NCBI GenBank assembly: GCA_937995595.1
Contig: CALKJW010000007.1
Coordinates: forward strand, 1-64,000
Source of the DNA: an uncultured Phycisphaerales bacterium
GTDB lineage: Bacteria; Planctomycetota; Phycisphaerae; Phycisphaerales; UBA1924
Direction of reading: 5' to 3'
Length of the DNA: 64,000 nucleotides
Shown here: piece by piece, positions 57,286-64,000 of the stretch
Layout of the letters: each line of letters begins with the position of its first letter
How positions within the stretch are numbered: position 1 is the first letter of the stretch
Notes under the pieces: model-generated
What the model saw: only the letters and a program-made list of their open reading frames with translations
Told to the model about the DNA's origin: nothing
The model's database searches: none
Position numbers and translations under genes: made by a program

Positions 57286-58965
57286 CTACCCGCTGGACAC
57301 GCTCTCCGTTGCACGGCGCCACGGCGCGCCGCCGAGGGGACGATACGCCCGCCGCGACGATCGGGATCGTTGCGATTCGCGGCGCGCGGCCTTCGCCAGC
57401 AGCACGCCCCCCGCCAGCGCGCCCAGCAGGCCCGCCGCGGTCATGCTCGCCCCCGCCGCGGCGAGTTGGTCCTGACGCAGGTAGTGCAACTGGTCGAGCA
57501 GGTACTGGGCGAGGTTGTCCAGGCCCGGCGGCTGCACCTGCACGGTCGATTCGATCTCGTGCAGCGAGAGCATCGCCAGCGCGACCGCCGCGCCGACCGC
57601 CGCGGCCCAGCGCGGCCGCACGCACGCGAGCGCCCAGCCGCGGAACGTCGAGCCCCCGTCGAGTTCGCGCGCGTCGCGGAGGTCGGCGGGCTCGCTCGCG
57701 CCCAGCCACCAGCCGACGAGCGCGCCGATGAACGCGAACCTCGCCAGGTGCGTGAGCACGACCAGCGGCAGGCCCGACGCCGGCGCGGCCAGCGCCATCG
57801 CGCTGCCCACCAGCACGCCCGGCAGCAGGCCGACGACCGTGAGCCACAGCACCACCTGCGCCGCCGCGCGCCGGCCCTGTGCGCTGCGCGCGGTCGAGAC
57901 CACCGCCCACGTCGCCAGAAGCACGAGCACGCCGAGCACGCCCGTCCACGCCGCGGCGTGCGCGCTGTGGCCCACCGCCGCGCCGCCCTCGCGCCAGAAC
58001 TCGATGAACGCCGACGGCTCGCGCACGCTCAGCACGAACAGCAGCAGCGGCACGATCACCGAGCAGGCCCACAACGCGGCGGCGCAGGCGGTCAGCCCCG
58101 CGGATGCGCCGCGCCCGCGGGGCGCGTTCTCCGGCTCGGACTCGTCGGCCTCTCCGCCGCCGGCACGCGGCACCATCCGCACGACAAACACCGCCCCCGC
58201 CACCGCGACCACCCACAGCGGCCACGAGGCCATCCACACGCCGCGGAGGTCGGGCACGCGGTTCATCTCCGACCACAGCCAGATCGAGTAGGTGTAGACC
58301 TGCGCGACGTGCAGGGGGATCGCGGACCCGGCCATCGCCAACGCGCACAGCGTCGCCGCGCGTGCGATGTCGCGCCGCAGCATCCGCACCACCTGCGCCA
58401 GCATCACCCGCGCCGGCGCGCCGTCGGCACGCATCGCCTCCAGCACGCCTCGCGGCACACGCGCCGACGCCGGCGCGAGCACCAGCAGCGCCAGCGGCCA
58501 GACCCACAGCGTCAACCCGACCAGCGCGAACGCCCGCCACGCGTTGGCCGCGACGCTCACCGGCGCGACCGCAAGCGCATCGCCCAGCCACGTGCCCGGC
58601 GAGCGCAGCAGGTTCCACCCCGCGTACGCGAGGTAACTCGGCAGCAGCAGCGGCGACAGGCCGACGCCCATCGCCCACACCCGCGCCCGCGGACCCAGCC
58701 CGCGCATCCACCACGCCCAGACCAGCGCCAGCGCCGCCGCGCACGCGCCGAGCGCCACGCACCACGCGACCGTCTGCCCCAGCGCGAGCACGCCGACCCA
58801 CCCGCGGAACGGATCGACGCGCTCGATCGCCTCGTCCGGGCGCGGCAGCGCGCGCAGACGGCGGATCAACCCCGCCGCGGGCAGCACCACCAGCACGAAC
58901 GCGACCGCGAGCAGGAACACCGTCCCGAGGTCCGCGGCCAAGGGTCGTCGCCGGGGCGAGAACAT
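57286..58965 (-). CDS. ABC-type transporter permease, two-domain (FbpB-like)
   Basis: A 559-residue multi-pass permease of the binding-protein-dependent type, with two homologous halves, like FbpB/SfuB iron permeases. Around ten or more TM segments are visible, for example LGTVFLLAVAFVLVVLPAAG, VWAMGVGLSPLLLPSYLAY, VVLWLTVVGLLPGVLVGSAM and AAVGAAVALAMLSLHEIEST. EAA-like loops are EAMRADGAPARVMLAQVVRM in the first half and DARELDGGSTFRGWALACVR in the second. No ATPase or substrate-binding protein gene is adjacent, so the substrate is unknown. ATG 58965 is chosen; a longer frame to 59067 runs through the heptamer repeat and is unlikely to be coding. Confidence 0.82.
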   Translation of the reverse strand: MFSPRRRPLAADLGTVFLLAVAFVLVVLPAAGLIRRLRALPRPDEAIERVDPFRGWVGVLALGQTVAWCVALGACAAALALVWAWWMRGLGPRARVWAMGVGLSPLLLPSYLAYAGWNLLRSPGTWLGDALAVAPVSVAANAWRAFALVGLTLWVWPLALLVLAPASARVPRGVLEAMRADGAPARVMLAQVVRMLRRDIARAATLCALAMAGSAIPLHVAQVYTYSIWLWSEMNRVPDLRGVWMASWPLWVVAVAGAVFVVRMVPRAGGGEADESEPENAPRGRGASAGLTACAAALWACSVIVPLLLFVLSVREPSAFIEFWREGGAAVGHSAHAAAWTGVLGVLVLLATWAVVSTARSAQGRRAAAQVVLWLTVVGLLPGVLVGSAMALAAPASGLPLVVLTHLARFAFIGALVGWWLGASEPADLRDARELDGGSTFRGWALACVRPRWAAAVGAAVALAMLSLHEIESTVQVQPPGLDNLAQYLLDQLHYLRQDQLAAAGASMTAAGLLGALAGGVLLAKAARRESQRSRSSRRAYRPLGGAPWRRATESVSSG

Positions 58966-58994
58966 CGCGGCGAGTCTACGCGGGTATGGGCGGC

Positions 58995-59036
58995 GTCCTA
59001 GGTCCTGGGTCCTGGGTCCTGAGTGCTGAGTCCCGG
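58995..59036. repeat. Tandem heptamer repeat, second locus
   Basis: Six 7-base units: GTCCTAG, GTCCTGG, GTCCTGG, GTCCTGA, GTGCTGA and GTCCCGG. They belong to the same family as the array at 12887-12931 (GTCCTGA/GTGCTGA) and keep the same order of variants. The array lies just upstream of the ABC permease gene and is probably non-coding. Confidence 0.9.
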
Positions 59037-59107
59037 GCGCTGAAGCGCGGCATCGCTCGCGGCACACTCCCGCCGCGCGAACAGGGCTCGAACCGAACAG
59101 GCGAGGC

Positions 59108-59518
59108 TCACTCCCCCTGCTGCTTGAGTTGCACGCTCGCCAGCGCGGTCATCGGGTCGGGTGCGAAGGTGAAGACCTTGTCCAGACCGGTCAGCATCAT
59201 CATCGACCACACCTCGTCGCCCAGCGAGCACAGCACCAGTTGCCGGCCCGCCTCGGTCAGACGCTTGCGCATCCGCAGCAGCGCGGCGATGTGCGTCGAG
59301 TTCAGGTACGACACGCCGGCGAAGTTCAGCACCACGTGCGGCACGTTGTCGGCCGGCGTCAGCGGCCGCTCGCCGCGGCTGCCCTCGCGGGCCGAGCCCA
59401 GTTCATCCTCGGCCTCCTCGCCGCGGAGTCGCGCGAAGATCGCGGCGAACTCTTCAGAGAGTTCCGGCTCGTCGGCCAGTTCGCCCAGCAGGATGCCTTC
59501 GGACCAGTCGGTGGGCAT
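59108..59518 (-). CDS. STAS-domain protein (anti-sigma factor antagonist type)
   Basis: A 136-residue protein with a C-terminal STAS domain (about 65-130): VVLNFAGVSYLNSTHIAALLRM, then LTEAGRQLVLCSLGDEVWSMMML and LDKVFTFAPDP. The phospho-acceptor position is Ser or Thr in YLNSTH. The N-terminal half is acidic and unassigned (EEFAAIFARLRGEEAEDEL). Start ATG 59518 is chosen; the longer frame reads through tRNA-Cys. It is the second STAS protein in the window. The neighbours are a tRNA and the ABC permease, so no kinase or sigma gene is adjacent. Confidence 0.85.
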   Translation of the reverse strand: MPTDWSEGILLGELADEPELSEEFAAIFARLRGEEAEDELGSAREGSRGERPLTPADNVPHVVLNFAGVSYLNSTHIAALLRMRKRLTEAGRQLVLCSLGDEVWSMMMLTGLDKVFTFAPDPMTALASVQLKQQGE

Positions 59519-59581
59519 GAGGGCCGGAGTATACAGAAACTCCGGGCCGTGCGCCGGGCCCCACCGGGTATCCACTCGCAA

Positions 59582-59662
59582 AGGCCGAGGTGGGATTCGA
59601 ACCCACGAAGCTTGCGCAACGGATTTGCAATCCGTCCCCTTAGACCGCTCGGGCACTCGGCC
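59582..59662 (-). tRNA. tRNA-Cys (anticodon GCA), enlarged variable region
   Basis: An 81-base tRNA. The acceptor GGCCGAG pairs with CTCGGCC, the discriminator is T, and the anticodon stem is ACGGA/TCCGT around TTGCAAA (anticodon GCA, Cys). The T arm is GTGGG TTCGAAT CCCAC. The D region (CCCGAGCGGTCTAAGGG) has an 11-base loop closed by CCC/GGG, as in class II tRNAs. The variable region between the anticodon stem and T stem is 12 bases (TGCGCAAGCTTC), longer than the usual 4-5. CCA is not encoded. Cys identity rests on the anticodon; the anticodon arm CGGATTGCAAATCCG equals that of typical bacterial tRNA-Cys. Confidence 0.92.
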
Positions 59663-59678
59663 GCCTTGTCAAGCACAC

Positions 59679-59707
59679 ACCGTAAGTCGTGGAGCACACC
59701 CCGTCAA
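59679..59707 (-). promoter_or_regulatory. Putative promoter of tRNA-Cys
   Basis: On the minus strand TTGACG (59707-59702) is followed after 17 bases by TACGGT (59684-59679), 17 bases upstream of the tRNA 5' end. Position and spacing fit a tRNA promoter. TTGACA also occurs at 59673-59668 but is too close to be the -35. Confidence 0.5.
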
Positions 59708-59883
59708 GCCGTGTGCGCGCCAGATTGGGGTTCCCGGCCGTTCCGGCCCGCCGCGGCGGGGTTCTCGGCCCTGCAATCGCCCACGGTGCGCGCGTCCGCG
59801 GGCCGATCGAATACCATCGACCGGCGGGGGACCTCGGCCGCGGACGCCGCCGACCTGACCCGCCCCGCACGCACGGAGGCACC

Positions 59884-60855
59884 ATGACCGTTCGCTTCAC
59901 CGCTCGTCGGATCGTGCAGGGAGTCGGTCTGGCTGTCGCGTGCAGCGTGGCCGGGCTGGCCGCGGGGGGCGAGCCGCCGCGACCGACGCAGCCGCAGCCA
60001 TCGCCGGTGCGTCCGGGGCTGCCCGGCTCGGTGCAGAACGAACTGGGGATCGAGCGCGGACCGTCGCTGGTGCGCGAGGGCTCGTTCGTGTCCTCCGCGC
60101 GCGGCGCGCTGGTGAAGGGCAGGAGCGGGCGGTGGTTCTTCGTCTTCGACCGCGACCGCCGCGGCCGGCAGATGCCCCCGATGGTCGTGCTCCCCAGCGA
60201 GCACCTGGCCGCGATGGAACGGCTGGCGGCGCGCATGAACGAGGACGAGGTGCGCCGCACCGGCGCGCGGATGCTCGTGACCGGGCAGGTCATGGCGTAC
60301 GCCGGGAACAACTACCTGCTGCCGACCGCTCCGCCCTTGGTCGACACGCCCGCACCCGAGAGCGAGCCGCGCGACGCCGAGACGCGGGCAGAGACGGCGC
60401 CCGCCGCCACCGGCGCCGGCGTGGCGGACCCCGCACAGCCCGAGCCGACGATCGAGCAGATCGTGGCGGACCTGGACAAGGCCATCGGGACCCGCCGCGC
60501 GGCCAACCCGTCGCGCCTCGCGCCCGCACCGGAGGCGGGCAGTTCGGAAGGCGGCACGCCGCGGCTCCGCCCCGCCGGGGTGCTGACGCCGCGTCGCGGC
60601 CGCGTGGTGCGGTCGGCCGCGGGCGAGCCGGTGTTCGTCGTCGACAGCGGCGCGGCGGGCGTCGTGCCCGAGCCGCCGATGGTGCTTTTGCCGTGCACCA
60701 ACCTGGCGGGGATCGAGTCGCTGGCCGAGCGTCTGGGCGAGAACGCGACGTTCACCATCAGCGGGCAGGTGCTGGTCTACAAGGATCGGAACTACCTGCT
60801 GCCGACGATGTACACCGTCAACCGCGCGGGCGACCAGGTGCTGCCGACGCAGTGA
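59884..60855 (+). CDS. Exported protein with a duplicated module
   Basis: A 323-residue protein I do not recognise. The N-terminus (MTVRFTARRIVQGVGLAVAC, then AGLAAGGE) is a signal peptide. Two copies of one module are visible: residues 64-148 (GRWFFVFD ... MPPMVVLPSEHLAAMERLA ... LVTGQVMAYAGNNYLLPT) and 229-308 (EPVFVVD ... EPPMVLLPCTNLAGIESLA ... TISGQVLVYKDRNYLLPT). Each has the order strand, PPMV(V/L)LP, helix, (V/I)(T/S)GQV, Y...NYLLPT. A Pro/Glu/Ala-rich linker joins them. The fold suggests OB-like or similar beta modules, but I cannot assign one. ATG 59884 has GGAGG upstream. It converges with nuoH, leaving 12 bases between stops. Confidence 0.78.
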   Translation: MTVRFTARRIVQGVGLAVACSVAGLAAGGEPPRPTQPQPSPVRPGLPGSVQNELGIERGPSLVREGSFVSSARGALVKGRSGRWFFVFDRDRRGRQMPPMVVLPSEHLAAMERLAARMNEDEVRRTGARMLVTGQVMAYAGNNYLLPTAPPLVDTPAPESEPRDAETRAETAPAATGAGVADPAQPEPTIEQIVADLDKAIGTRRAANPSRLAPAPEAGSSEGGTPRLRPAGVLTPRRGRVVRSAAGEPVFVVDSGAAGVVPEPPMVLLPCTNLAGIESLAERLGENATFTISGQVLVYKDRNYLLPTMYTVNRAGDQVLPTQ

Positions 60856-60867
60856 GCGTGCGCGGGG

Positions 60868-62205
60868 TCAGACGGGCAGCGAGCCCTCGTACGGCCGGTC
60901 CTCCAGCGCGCGGGGGTCGTTCGAGCGCGTCCGCACCGCCTCGCCCACCGCCGGGTACCAGCGCGAGCCGGCCAGCCGGACGCGCTTGTTGCCGGTCGCT
61001 CGCGGCATGAGCGGCAGGAGGATGTAGATCGCCGCGGCCAGCGCGACGTTGAACGCGAGCATCCACAGCGTGGAGGAGCGGCCGGTGTGCACGAGCACCG
61101 CGGTGCCGACGACGATGACGAGGCTGATGGGGATCATCCCCTGCCACGCCACGGCCATGATCTGGTCGAACTTGAGCCGCGGGATCGACCAGCGCACCAG
61201 CATCATCAGGAAGATGAGCGCGAGCACCTTGGCCAGGAAGACGTGGAACTTGAGCAGCATCGCCAGCACGCCGGTCGCCTCGGGCGTGAGCAGGTGGTGC
61301 TCGACGCCCAGCGGGAGGTGGTACCCGCCGAGGAACAGCAGCGCGAAGAACGCGGAACTGGTGATCATGTGCGAGTACTCGGCCAGGAAGAACAGGGCCC
61401 AGCGCATCGCGCCGTACTCGGTGTGGTAGCCGCCGACCAGTTCCTGCTCGCACTCGGCGTTGTCGAACGGCGTGCGGTTGCACTCGGCCAGCACGCAGGT
61501 GAAGAACAGGACCGCGGCGATGGGGTGCGCCAGCACGAGCCAGCCGTGCGCGGCCTGGTGCTCGATGATCTTCTCGGGCAGCAGCGACCCGGTGAGCAGC
61601 AGCACCGTCAGCAGGCACAGGCCCAGCGGGATCTCGTACGAGATCATCTGCGCCGAGGCGCGGAGCGCGCCCAGGAACGAGTACTTGTTGTTCGACGCCC
61701 ACCCGGCGAGCGTGATGCCGTAGATCGACAGCGAGCCGACCGCGAGCAGGTAGATCACGCCGACGTTGACCGGCGCGCCCGCCACCACGCACGGCCCGCC
61801 TTCGATGCGCCAGTTCAGCAGCGGGATCGTGAACGAGGGCACCTCGACCGTGCCGCCCCACGGGATGACCGCAAAGCCGATCAGCGCGGGGATGACGCAG
61901 GCGATCGGGCCCAGCGAGAACAGGATCTTGTCCGCGCCCCGCGGCCGGTAGTCCTCCTTGAGCATGAACTTCAGGCCGTCGGCCAGCGGCTGCCCGAGGC
62001 CCCACAGGCCCTTGAGGAACCACAGCGCGGGCAGGTTGAGGTCGAACCCGACGCGGTTGGGGCCGATGCGGTCCTGGATGTAGGCCGAGACCTTGCGCTC
62101 GAAGTAGGTGCAGTACCCGGCGAGCACGAGGACCAGGTGAACGACGGCGAGGATCACGACGACGCTGACGAGCAGTTGGGCCGTGATGAAACTGGGGGCG
62201 TCCAT
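60868..62205 (-). CDS. nuoH: NADH-quinone oxidoreductase subunit H
   Basis: NuoH is the membrane subunit of complex I that helps form the quinone-binding site. The 445-residue protein begins with TM1 and then YFERKVSAYIQDRIGPNRVGF. LWGLGQPLADGLKFMLKEDYRP follows; GGWASNN-like SIYGITLAGWASNNKYSFLG, SYEIPLGLCLLTVLLLTG, and CVLAECNRTPFDNAECEQELVGGYHTEY are the family's most conserved blocks. It is longer than most NuoH (about 330-350), with additional hydrophobic sequence and a 35-residue polar tail. No other nuo gene is adjacent: upstream on this strand is wzt, 34 bases away. ATG 62205 is chosen; the longer frame lacks conservation. Confidence 0.95.
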   Translation of the reverse strand: MDAPSFITAQLLVSVVVILAVVHLVLVLAGYCTYFERKVSAYIQDRIGPNRVGFDLNLPALWFLKGLWGLGQPLADGLKFMLKEDYRPRGADKILFSLGPIACVIPALIGFAVIPWGGTVEVPSFTIPLLNWRIEGGPCVVAGAPVNVGVIYLLAVGSLSIYGITLAGWASNNKYSFLGALRASAQMISYEIPLGLCLLTVLLLTGSLLPEKIIEHQAAHGWLVLAHPIAAVLFFTCVLAECNRTPFDNAECEQELVGGYHTEYGAMRWALFFLAEYSHMITSSAFFALLFLGGYHLPLGVEHHLLTPEATGVLAMLLKFHVFLAKVLALIFLMMLVRWSIPRLKFDQIMAVAWQGMIPISLVIVVGTAVLVHTGRSSTLWMLAFNVALAAAIYILLPLMPRATGNKRVRLAGSRWYPAVGEAVRTRSNDPRALEDRPYEGSLPV

Positions 62206-62239
62206 GTGGGGCGAAGTGTAGTGCCCTGTTCGGGTCGCG

Positions 62240-63595
62240 TCACACCGACCGCCCCACCCTCTTCCGCACCGTGCCCTCCGGCCGCAGGACGGTGCACTCG
62301 GCGTGCACCGGGTGCAGGTACTTGCCACGGATCTTTCGGCGCGGGTGGCCGACGCAGTGGAACGCGGCGCACGCGTCGAGGTGGTCGAGCGTGGCCTTGC
62401 CGTCGCCGCGCTCGTCGGGCCGGCGCGAGACCGACACGCTGATCCCGTACGACCCGGCGCGGACGTTCAACCGGAACGAGAAGCGGACCACGGCCAGTTC
62501 GCCCGCGCGCAGCCGCGGCACGCGCGAGCCCTCGCGGAACGCCGTCGCGCCGAACAGGTCCACACCCGTCTGGTCGCGCAGCGTGAACTCGACGTCGACC
62601 CGCTCGATGTCGATGACCGCGCGGACCGACACCTCGACGGTGACGCGCTCGCCGAAGGCGAACTCCTCGCGCTCCTCGCCGTGCCGGTCGAGCAGGCGCA
62701 CGCGCTCCACCTGCGCGTGCCCGGTGCCGTAGCGCAGGTCGCTCTCGACCTCGGCGATGCGCTCGCGCTGGTCGGCGAGTTTGGCGACCTTCTCGACGGC
62801 GCGCTGCGTGCGTGCCTCGCGGACCACGCTCAGGTACTGGTCCACGGCCTGCTCGGTCGGGCCGACGAAGACCGCCCGGCCCTTGGCCAGGTACACGCCG
62901 CGCCGGCAGATGCTCTTGACCGAGTCGAGGTTGTGGCTGACGAACAGGAGCGTGACGCCCGCGTCGAGCAGTTTGTGCAGCCGCGCCATGCACTTTTGCG
63001 TGAAACTCGCGTCGCCGACCGCGAGGATCTCGTCGAGGATGAGCACCTCGGGCTCGACCATGCTCGCGACGCTGAACGCCAGTCGCGCGTGCATGCCGCT
63101 GGAGTACATGCCGACGGGCTGGTCGAAGAACTCGCCGATGTCGGCGAACGCGGCGATGTCGTCGATCTTCTCCTCCATCGCGCGCCGGTTCAGCCCGCGG
63201 ATCGCCCCGGCGAGGAACGCGTTCTCGCGCCCCGTGAAGTGCGGGTTGAACCCGCTGCCCAGTTCCAGCAGCGCGGCGACGCGCCCGCGCACCAGCGCGA
63301 CGCCCTCGGTCGGCGCCAGCGTGCCCGCGATGATCTGCAGCAGCGTGCTCTTGCCCGAGCCGTTTCGCCCGACGATGCCCACCGCCTCGCCGCGGGCGAC
63401 GTCGAACGACACGTCGCGCAGCGCCCAGAACTTGCGGTGAAACTCGCTCTGCAGCAGGCGGCCCAGGATCGACTGCTTGAGGCGGTCGATCGGCCTGTCG
63501 TAGATCTCGTAGCACTTGCCCACGCCGCGGACGCTGACGGCCAGCGACTCGTCGAGCATGGGCGCGCCGGGCACATCGTGGGGGTCAGACGACAT
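62240..63595 (-). CDS. wzt: Polysaccharide ABC exporter ATP-binding protein, Wzt type
   Basis: A 451-residue Wzt-like ATPase exporting O-antigen or a related polysaccharide. The ATPase domain has Walker A GIVGRNGSGKST (around 74-84), the family segment ALLELGSGFNPHFTGRENAF, signature MYSSGMHARLAFS and Walker B EVLILDEILAVGD. The C-terminal domain (about 290-445) has the beta-sandwich pattern of Wzt carbohydrate-binding domains (GERVTVEVSVRAVIDIERVD, FSFRLNVRAGSYGISVSVSR), which recognises the glycan terminus. ATG 63595 overlaps the upstream permease gene by 11 bases, so the two are co-translated. Together with kdsCD it supports an LPS-bearing envelope. Confidence 0.93.
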   Translation of the reverse strand: MSSDPHDVPGAPMLDESLAVSVRGVGKCYEIYDRPIDRLKQSILGRLLQSEFHRKFWALRDVSFDVARGEAVGIVGRNGSGKSTLLQIIAGTLAPTEGVALVRGRVAALLELGSGFNPHFTGRENAFLAGAIRGLNRRAMEEKIDDIAAFADIGEFFDQPVGMYSSGMHARLAFSVASMVEPEVLILDEILAVGDASFTQKCMARLHKLLDAGVTLLFVSHNLDSVKSICRRGVYLAKGRAVFVGPTEQAVDQYLSVVREARTQRAVEKVAKLADQRERIAEVESDLRYGTGHAQVERVRLLDRHGEEREEFAFGERVTVEVSVRAVIDIERVDVEFTLRDQTGVDLFGATAFREGSRVPRLRAGELAVVRFSFRLNVRAGSYGISVSVSRRPDERGDGKATLDHLDACAAFHCVGHPRRKIRGKYLHPVHAECTVLRPEGTVRKRVGRSV

Positions 63596-64000
63596 CGGCC
63601 ATCCCCCTCTTGGTCCGCATGAACCACGCGTACCCGGCCTGCATGACGACGAACGCCAGCAGCGTGACCCACGCGAGTCGTTGCCACTCGGGCCACTCGC
63701 CCCACAGGAGCGTGCGCCGGCCGTTCTCGATGATCACCGCCAGCGGGTTGTAGCGCACCAGCGGCTGCCACCCCTCCGGCACGCGCTGGATCGGGTAGAA
63801 CACCGCGCTCATGAACACGACCACCTGCACCAGCACCTGCACCACGTTCCGCACGTCGCGCAGGAACACGCCCAGCGACGCCAGGAACCAACTCGCCCCC
63901 AGCGCGAGCATCACCAGCGGCACGACCGGCACGACAAACAGCGGCGCGGTCGGCGGGATGCGCCCCGCGAAGACCAGCGAGCACACCAGCAGGATGCCCA
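63585..64000 (-). CDS. wzm: Polysaccharide ABC exporter permease, Wzm type (N-terminus outside window)
   Basis: The last 138 or so residues of an ABC-2-type permease (Wzm/TagG family). Visible are the TM segments APLFVVPVVPLVMLALGASW, then the conserved cytoplasmic loop FLASLGVFLRDVRNVVQVLV, VVVFMSAVFYPIQRVPEGWQ, PLVRYNPLAVIIENGRRTLL and the last TM RLAWVTLLAFVVMQAGYAWF, all typical of this family. The N-terminal part lies beyond the window end. The stop overlaps the wzt ATG by 11 bases. It forms the channel of the exporter energised by the wzt product. Confidence 0.92.
   Translation of the reverse strand, partial: GILLVCSLVFAGRIPPTAPLFVVPVVPLVMLALGASWFLASLGVFLRDVRNVVQVLVQVVVFMSAVFYPIQRVPEGWQPLVRYNPLAVIIENGRRTLLWGEWPEWQRLAWVTLLAFVVMQAGYAWFMRTKRGMADVV

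Noticed and set aside
58966-59067. N-terminal extension of the ABC permease gene
   Set aside because: The extension would translate the heptamer repeat (GTQHSGPRTQDLG-type peptide), and the membrane protein start at 58965 is natural.
59519-59656. N-terminal extension of the STAS gene beginning MPERSKGTDCKSVAQASWVR
   Set aside because: This is the familiar false translation of a tRNA; the frame runs through tRNA-Cys, and ATG 59518 is adequate.

Overview
The window is GC-rich bacterial DNA (roughly 70% G+C by eye) packed with short-spaced and overlapping genes on both strands. Several features point to a planctomycete, most likely of the Phycisphaerae. Two secreted proteins end in an 'IPAPGA...GRRRR/RRRR' sorting signal. 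A subtilisin-like protease carries a C-terminal dockerin-like EF-hand pair. There is an archaeal-type class I lysyl-tRNA synthetase. A secretin-N/STN-type protein, a zinc-ribbon membrane protein and several large vWA proteins resemble families I know mainly from planctomycetes. The kdsD/kdsC pair and a Wzm/Wzt exporter indicate a Gram-negative envelope with Kdo-containing LPS and an exported polysaccharide. This placement is inferred from gene content, not from a search.

Layout. 1-4276: ruvC (cut by the window edge) overlapping ribE, then a divergent PQQ-like propeller lipoprotein and purH. 4500-9833: an HNH endonuclease, a block of palindromic repeats, pterin carbinolamine dehydratase, gluQ overlapping a DUF192 lipoprotein, a SpoIIE-type phosphatase and an ABC ATPase. 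9898-11868: a minus-strand chain (TPR protein, recX, lipoprotein, rhodanese). 11985-20134: hydroxyacyl-CoA dehydrogenase, a YycJ-like metallohydrolase, a methyltransferase, class I lysS and a single-chain gcvP. 20397-24212: two adjacent sorting-signal proteins and the subtilase. 24242-30348: an RND efflux operon (adaptor, pump) followed by an STN-domain protein. 30469-36545: a BaiN-like flavoprotein, tRNA-Thr, hflX, a lipoprotein, nadB and a DinB-like protein.

36608-45380: a thioesterase, a UPF0175/DUF3368 toxin-antitoxin pair, a STAS protein, purN, a TPR-HExxH-PDZ protein, kdsC/kdsD and scpA with two membrane proteins. 45432-58965: a long run of minus-strand genes containing an FG-GAP protein, scoB, and a MoxR-DUF58-BatA module with a 1017-residue vWA protein. 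Two GxxExxY-family genes are interleaved in this module. An NHL lipoprotein and an ABC permease follow. 59108-64000: a second STAS protein, tRNA-Cys with an enlarged variable region, a secreted protein with a duplicated module, nuoH without its usual neighbours, wzt and the end of wzm.

Most of the window is housekeeping. The least ordinary signals are: an AT-rich patch of normally avoided codons inside purH; the GxxExxY pair inside the MoxR operon, one copy lacking the ExK lysine; the class-II-like tRNA-Cys; a 10-base element shared by the leaders of the two sorting-signal genes; and the same heptamer tandem repeat at two places 46 kb apart. I found no CRISPR array, transposase, phage gene or replication origin. 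No single locus is convincingly a new defence or biosynthetic system; the interleaved MoxR/GxxExxY locus is the best candidate for something unusual.
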